Positions 14,967-18,436 of a stretch of DNA of 18,436 bases are shown piece after piece. Made by a program: the position numbers and the translations under genes. The notes beneath the pieces are model-generated. The model saw only the letters and a program-made list of their open reading frames with translations. It searched no databases and was not told the DNA's origin. Each line of letters begins with the position of its first letter. Position 1 is the stretch's first letter. Origin of the DNA: an uncultured Oscillibacter sp. (lineage in GTDB: Bacteria > Bacillota > Clostridia > Oscillospirales > Oscillospiraceae); assembly GCA_902476875.1 (NCBI GenBank), contig CABSFC010000048.1, positions 1-18,436 on the forward strand, read 5' to 3'.

Positions 14967-15002
14967 GCGGAGGGAACGCGAAACGCGTTCCCTCCGCTTT
15001 TT
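14967..15002 (+). terminator. Intrinsic terminator of metY
   Basis: A perfect 14-base stem GCGGAGGGAACGCG (14967-14980) / CGCGTTCCCTCCGC (14984-14997) with loop AAA is followed by T5. It may also stop the opposing operon that ends at 15032, though the T-run on that strand is weak. Confidence 0.94.
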
Positions 15003-15031
15003 CGTTCCAGTCCCTGTCAGGGGCATGGGCT

Positions 15032-15298
15032 TTACAGGTGTTTCCCATCCCGGACCAGCGCCACCAGCTTTCTGCAGCCCGCCAGAACGTGCTCATACCC
15101 GGCCTCCGTGTGGGGCAGCAGGCAGACGCTGCAATCCTTGACGCCGCTCTCGGTGTAGCGGAAATCGCCGCCGCAGCCCTCCCCCAGCGCATAGAGGGGG
15201 CAGTAGCAGAACAGGCAGTTGAAATCGCCGGGGTCCGCCCCCGGATGACAGGGGAAATAGGGGCAGGCCGTGTGGCGGATATAGGTGTGTTTACGCAT
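15032..15298 (-). CDS. Small cysteine-rich metal-binding domain protein (PF04071-like)
   Basis: This is an 88-residue protein with at least ten Cys, in the arrangement CPYFPCHPG, NCLFCYCPLYALG, GCGG and KDCSVCLLPH, which I recognise as the cysteine-rich small domain (PF04071), a presumed metal or cluster binder of unknown function found near cobalamin genes or fused to them. The ATG at 15298 overlaps the stop of the upstream cobA-hemD gene by 8 bases and has AGGAGG close upstream, so it is translationally coupled. It is the last gene of a tetrapyrrole operon and ends about 30 bases from the metY terminator. A part in cobalt or iron handling for corrinoid or siroheme synthesis is inference. 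Confidence 0.8.
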   Translation of the reverse strand: MRKHTYIRHTACPYFPCHPGADPGDFNCLFCYCPLYALGEGCGGDFRYTESGVKDCSVCLLPHTEAGYEHVLAGCRKLVALVRDGKHL

Positions 15299-16781
15299 CT
15301 CTCCTCCTGTCCGGTCCCTTCGGCGGGGCCTCCCGCGCGGCCAGCAGCTGTACAAGCCCCTCCACGGAGCACACCGCCGGGACCAGCGCCTTTCTTCCAA
15401 ACCGCTCTTCAAACGCCCGGGCCGAGACCGGGCCGATGCAGACGCCGGCGGTCTCCTCCGCCAGCCGGTATCCCGCGTCGGCCAGGGCGCGCACCGCCCC
15501 GGCGCTGCCGAACAGCAGGTAATCCGCCGCGGCGGACACGCTCTCCAGCCGGTAGTCCGCCCGGTAGAGGGGAACGACCCGGCACCGCCGCCCCAATCTG
15601 TCCCCCACGGCGGCGGAGCCCCGCTCCGCCTGGAACAGCCACACGGCATCCTCCGGCGCCGTCTCCGCCGCCAGCGCGTCCGCTAGCGCGGCGCTGGTGA
15701 ACGTGGACGGGCACAGGTCCGCCCGGAAGCCGTGCCGCCAGAGCGCGTCTCCGGTGGCACGGCCGATGACCGCGAATTTGCAGCGCCCCAGCCGTCTCGC
15801 GTCGATCTCCTCCCGCCGCGTCCGCCGGAAGAAGAACTCCACGCCCCGGGCGCTGGTGAACACCAGCCAGCTCCGGCGCCCACCGTCCAGCTCCGCCCAG
15901 GGGATCGGGGTGGGCAGCTCCTCGCACACCGTGGCCTGCACCGTGGCGGTCTCCGCCCCCAGGGCTTCCAGCGCCGTCCGCAGCCGGTTCCGGAGCTCCG
16001 GCGTCCCGGTCAGCCCGACACGGACGCCGGACAGCGCCCGACGCGCTTCGCTCCGCAGGTCCATCGCCGCCGTGTCGCCCACCACGATGACCGCCGGGGC
16101 CTCCACCCGCGCCCGGGACGCCCGGTCCGCGATGTCGGCCAACGTCCCCCGCACCCGGGCGGGATGGGGGGCGCTGCCGCCGGACAGCACCGCGGCGGGC
16201 GTCTCCAGGGCCATCCCCGCCGCCGTCAGCGCCCGGGCCAGCCGGGGCAGCCGCCCCAGGCCCATCAGGAACACCAGCGTCCCGCCCAATCGCGCCAGCT
16301 GCTCCAGGCGCTCCGGCAGGGCGTCCTCCGCCGTGTGGGCGGTGACGATATGGACGCTCCGGCTGACGGCCCGGTGGGTCACCGGGATGCCCGCCTCCAG
16401 CGGCACCGCCAGCGCGGAGGAGATGCCGGGCGCCACCTCGTACGAAACCCCGGCCTCCCGCAGGGCCAGCGCCTCCTCGCCGCCCCGGCCGAAGACATAG
16501 GGGTCGCCCCCCTTCAGCCGCACCACGGCTTTTCCCTGCCGGGCCAGACGGACCAGAAGCCCGTTGATGTCCTCCTGTCTGGCGGAGTGCTTCCCGGCCC
16601 GCTTCCCCACCGGAAACCGCTCCGCCCCCTCCGGGGCTTCCAGCAGCAGCGCCGGGTCCAGCAGCTCGTCGTACACCACGGCGTCACAGGCCCGGAGGAG
16701 GGCCAAGCCCTGCACCGTGAGCCAACCCACGCCGCCACAGCCCGCGCCCACCAGAGCCACATGGCCGCAACTCTGTTTCAT
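15291..16781 (-). CDS. cobA: Uroporphyrinogen-III C-methyltransferase / uroporphyrinogen-III synthase fusion
   Basis: The fusion closes the tetrapyrrole ring to uroporphyrinogen III (HemD half, about 250-490) and methylates it twice with SAM to precorrin-2 (SUMT half, about 1-245), the branch point to siroheme and cobalamin. The SUMT half shows VRLKGGDPYVFGRGGEE near 88-104, EVAPGISSALAVPLEAGIPVTHR, and the C-terminal PAVIVVGDTAAM. The first motif, usually GAGPGDP, is GAGCGGV here, an odd change in a SAM-binding loop. The HemD half shows VFTSARGVEFFF and the late FGSAGAVRAL segment. The ATG lies 1 base after the precorrin-2 dehydrogenase stop, with GGAGGG upstream. CobA-HemD fusions are common in Clostridia. 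Confidence 0.93.
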   Translation of the reverse strand: MKQSCGHVALVGAGCGGVGWLTVQGLALLRACDAVVYDELLDPALLLEAPEGAERFPVGKRAGKHSARQEDINGLLVRLARQGKAVVRLKGGDPYVFGRGGEEALALREAGVSYEVAPGISSALAVPLEAGIPVTHRAVSRSVHIVTAHTAEDALPERLEQLARLGGTLVFLMGLGRLPRLARALTAAGMALETPAAVLSGGSAPHPARVRGTLADIADRASRARVEAPAVIVVGDTAAMDLRSEARRALSGVRVGLTGTPELRNRLRTALEALGAETATVQATVCEELPTPIPWAELDGGRRSWLVFTSARGVEFFFRRTRREEIDARRLGRCKFAVIGRATGDALWRHGFRADLCPSTFTSAALADALAAETAPEDAVWLFQAERGSAAVGDRLGRRCRVVPLYRADYRLESVSAAADYLLFGSAGAVRALADAGYRLAEETAGVCIGPVSARAFEERFGRKALVPAVCSVEGLVQLLAAREAPPKGPDRRRDA

Positions 16782-16782
16782 A

Positions 16783-17394
16783 TCAGTATCCCTCCAATAT
16801 CTCCGTCAGCTCCGCCTCCGTCAGGGGCCGTCCCCGCTCCAGGCAGGCCGCGAACAGCCGCTTCAGGATGTCCGCCCGGGCGGCCTCCTCCGGAAACCGC
16901 CGCCGCAGCGGCTCCCGCCGCTCCGCCAGCCAGGTCAGGATGTCCCCGAACCGCTCCGGCAGCAGCGCCTGGACCCGCTCCTTCACCCAGACCGCCGCCG
17001 TGGGGCTGGCGCCCCCGGTGGAGACGCCGACGGACAGCGGCCCGCTTTGCGCCAGCGCCGGGAACAGAAAGGAGCAGTCCTCCGGCGTGTCCACCGCGTT
17101 GACGGGGATGCCCCGCTCCCGGCAGAGCAGGGCAATCTGATGATTCCGCGCCCGGTCGTCCGACGCGGCGATGACAAAGGCCAGGTCCGGCGTGATGTCC
17201 CCCGGCGCAAACGCCCGGCGCACCGGGCGGACGGCGGGCAGCGCCGCCAGCTCCGGCAATATCTCCGGCGCCACCACGGTCAGCCCGGGCCCGAAGGGCA
17301 GCAGCTTCTCCGCTTTCCGCAGGGCCACTCTGCCGCCGCCCACGATCAGGCCGTGTCTGCCCTCCAGGTCCACAAAGAACGGGAAATACGCCAT
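16783..17394 (-). CDS. Precorrin-2 dehydrogenase (Met8/CysG N-terminal type)
   Basis: This NAD-dependent enzyme oxidises precorrin-2 to sirohydrochlorin; some relatives also insert iron or cobalt. The 203-residue protein is typical in length. It begins FPFFVDLEGRHGLIVGGGRVALRKAEKLL, the Rossmann fold with GGGRVA at 19-24, and has NAVDTPEDCSF with the conserved Asp102 needed for oxidation in CysG and Met8. The GGASPTAA segment near 131 is also typical. The ATG at 17394 follows AGGAG, 13 bases after the ABC ATPase stop. With CobA-HemD next in line it forms the uroporphyrinogen to sirohydrochlorin path. Whether it also acts as chelatase cannot be told from sequence. Confidence 0.92.
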   Translation of the reverse strand: MAYFPFFVDLEGRHGLIVGGGRVALRKAEKLLPFGPGLTVVAPEILPELAALPAVRPVRRAFAPGDITPDLAFVIAASDDRARNHQIALLCRERGIPVNAVDTPEDCSFLFPALAQSGPLSVGVSTGGASPTAAVWVKERVQALLPERFGDILTWLAERREPLRRRFPEEAARADILKRLFAACLERGRPLTEAELTEILEGY

Positions 17395-17407
17395 GCGCTC
17401 ACACTCC

Positions 17408-18166
17408 TCACAGCTCGCAGAAATACTGCCAGCCCGACTCCGTCTCCATCCGCCGCAGGCGCACCGAGAACACCTGATCGACGATGCCGCTTTGATAGAT
17501 CTCCTCCGGCGTGCCGGTCCGGCACAGCCTGCCGCCAGCCAGCACCGCCACCCGGTCCGCGCCCCGCAGAGCCAGCGGCAGGTCGTGCATCACCAGCACC
17601 ACCGCCCTGCCCTCGTCCGCCAGACTCCGGGCCAGCTCCAGAATCCGAAGCTGGTGGGCCACGTCCAGATACGTGGTGGGCTCGTCCAGCAGCACCGCGC
17701 CGCAGTCCTGGGCCAGCGTCATGGCAATGTAGACATTCTGCCGCTGGCCCCCGCTGAGCCGGCTGACGAGCTGTTCCGCCAGGTGGGCGGCGCCCACCCG
17801 CTCCAGCGCCTGCCGGACGATCCGGTGGTCCTCCCTCTGATACCGCCTGGGGTAGGACAGGTACGGAAACCTGCCGTGGAGCACCATCCGGCGGGCCGTG
17901 ATCTCCGGCGTGCTCCGGGACTGGGCCAGGAAGGAGACCTTTCTTGCCAGCGCCCTTCCCCGGAGCCGTTCCAGGGGGACGCCGTCCACCAGAATCTCCC
18001 CGCCGCTCCTGGGCAGCAGGCCGCAGGCGGTCTTCAGCAGGGTGCTTTTCCCGCAACCGTTGGGGCCGATCAGCGTCAGCACCTGACCGGGCCGGAAGGT
18101 CAGATCGATATCCCGCAAAACCGGATGCCCCGGATACCCGGCGGAGACGCCTCGCAGCTCAACCAT
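17408..18166 (-). CDS. ABC transporter ATP-binding protein (FecE/BtuD family)
   Basis: This is the ATPase of an importer for siderophores, haem or corrinoids, working under the FecCD permease encoded just upstream. The 252-residue protein has Walker A GPNGCGKST near 35-43, signature LSGGQRQNVYIAM near 137, Walker B AVLLDEPTTYLD near 158, and the H-loop VMHDLPLAL. I chose the ATG at 18166 (MVELRGVSAGY) because it opens the normal fold; the frame runs further upstream but would add an unlikely Cys/Trp/Arg-rich segment antisense in character to the permease. Its start overlaps the permease stop by 8 bases. Tetrapyrrole genes follow directly, which favours corrinoid or iron-chelate cargo, but the substrate is not proven. 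Confidence 0.92.
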   Translation of the reverse strand: MVELRGVSAGYPGHPVLRDIDLTFRPGQVLTLIGPNGCGKSTLLKTACGLLPRSGGEILVDGVPLERLRGRALARKVSFLAQSRSTPEITARRMVLHGRFPYLSYPRRYQREDHRIVRQALERVGAAHLAEQLVSRLSGGQRQNVYIAMTLAQDCGAVLLDEPTTYLDVAHQLRILELARSLADEGRAVVLVMHDLPLALRGADRVAVLAGGRLCRTGTPEEIYQSGIVDQVFSVRLRRMETESGWQYFCEL

Positions 18167-18436
18167 GCCTGACCCCCCTTTTCTGCCGGAACAGCAGCCA
18201 CAAAAAGAAGGGCGCGCCGATGAACGCCAGCACGATGCCCACCGGCAGCTCATAGGGCGCGAACAGCGTCCGGGCCAGCAGGTCGCACAGCGTGACGAAA
18301 GCCGCCCCGCCCAGGGCGGAAAAGGCGATGAGGGGCAGGCCGTTCTCCCCGATCAGGCGGCGGATCACGTGGGGCACGATCAGCCCCACAAAGCCCAGCA
18401 GGCCGGAGAAGCTGACCGCCGCCCCCGCCAGCGCCG
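18159..18436 (-). CDS. FecCD-family ABC transporter permease (partial, N-terminus outside window)
   Basis: Only the last ~92 residues are in the window. They include VSFSGLLGFVGLIVPHVIRR, the conserved cytoplasmic coupling segment of FecCD/BtuC permeases that contacts the ATPase, then two hydrophobic helices (IAFSALGGAAFVTLCDLLA and the segment VGIVLAFIGAPFFLWLLF) and a short basic tail, the usual end of this family. The stop at 18159 overlaps the ATPase start, so the pair forms one transporter; a periplasmic/lipoprotein binding protein is expected further upstream, outside the window. Type (siderophore, haem or cobalamin) cannot be decided from this part. Confidence 0.93.
   Translation of the reverse strand, partial: ALAGAAVSFSGLLGFVGLIVPHVIRRLIGENGLPLIAFSALGGAAFVTLCDLLARTLFAPYELPVGIVLAFIGAPFFLWLLFRQKRGVRHG

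Overview
The window looks like chromosomal DNA of a GC-rich anaerobic Firmicute, most likely a gut Oscillospiraceae (Oscillibacter/Flavonifractor/Intestinimonas-like). This is inferred from a 4-hydroxybutyryl-CoA/butyryl-CoA gene set, strong GGAGG ribosome binding sites, a sigma-54 gene beside its own activator, and a CsoR-CopA copper module. The genus is a guess. No insertion sequence, CRISPR array, rRNA or intact tRNA was seen.

Region 1 (1-5928, minus strand) is one operon read right to left: enoyl-CoA hydratase (crt), a family-I CoA-transferase (Pct type), 4-hydroxybutyryl-CoA dehydratase (abfD), butyryl-CoA dehydrogenase (bcd) and the start of electron transfer flavoprotein beta (etfB, cut by the window edge). 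Together they can activate 4-hydroxybutyrate to its CoA ester, dehydrate it to crotonyl-CoA, and either reduce that to butyryl-CoA with Bcd/Etf or hydrate it with Crt towards acetyl-CoA. A block of three hairpins lies between abfD and bcd.

Region 2 (5929-9131) is the control unit. The 420-base divergent spacer carries a well-spaced -24/-12 promoter facing crt, three copies of a TATTCA-N4-TGAATA palindrome that look like enhancer sites, and a sigma-70 promoter for a PAS/AAA+ sigma-54 activator on the plus strand. The activator gene overlaps rpoN (sigma-54 itself) by 4 bases. Sensor, sigma factor, promoter and target operon therefore lie side by side.

Region 3 (9130-13160, minus strand) holds carbamate kinase (arcC), convergent with rpoN across a shared terminator, and then a csoR-copA copper-efflux operon. 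CopA has a CopZ-like domain fused at its C-terminus, preceded by a near-perfect internal ribosome binding site and ATG. Two CsoR-type operators sit in the promoter.

Region 4 (13161-15002, plus strand) is O-acetylhomoserine sulfhydrylase (metY). Its leader has a perfect consensus sigma-70 promoter, a palindromic operator candidate, a 39-codon leader ORF with an excellent ribosome binding site, and a terminator whose left arm can pair instead with a segment inside the leader ORF. This looks like an attenuator and is not explained by any riboswitch I recognise.

Region 5 (15032-18436, minus strand) is a tightly overlapping operon: FecCD-type ABC permease (cut by the window edge), its ATPase, precorrin-2 dehydrogenase, a fused uroporphyrinogen-III methyltransferase/synthase, and a small cysteine-rich protein. 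It joins corrinoid or iron-chelate import with siroheme/cobalamin precursor synthesis.
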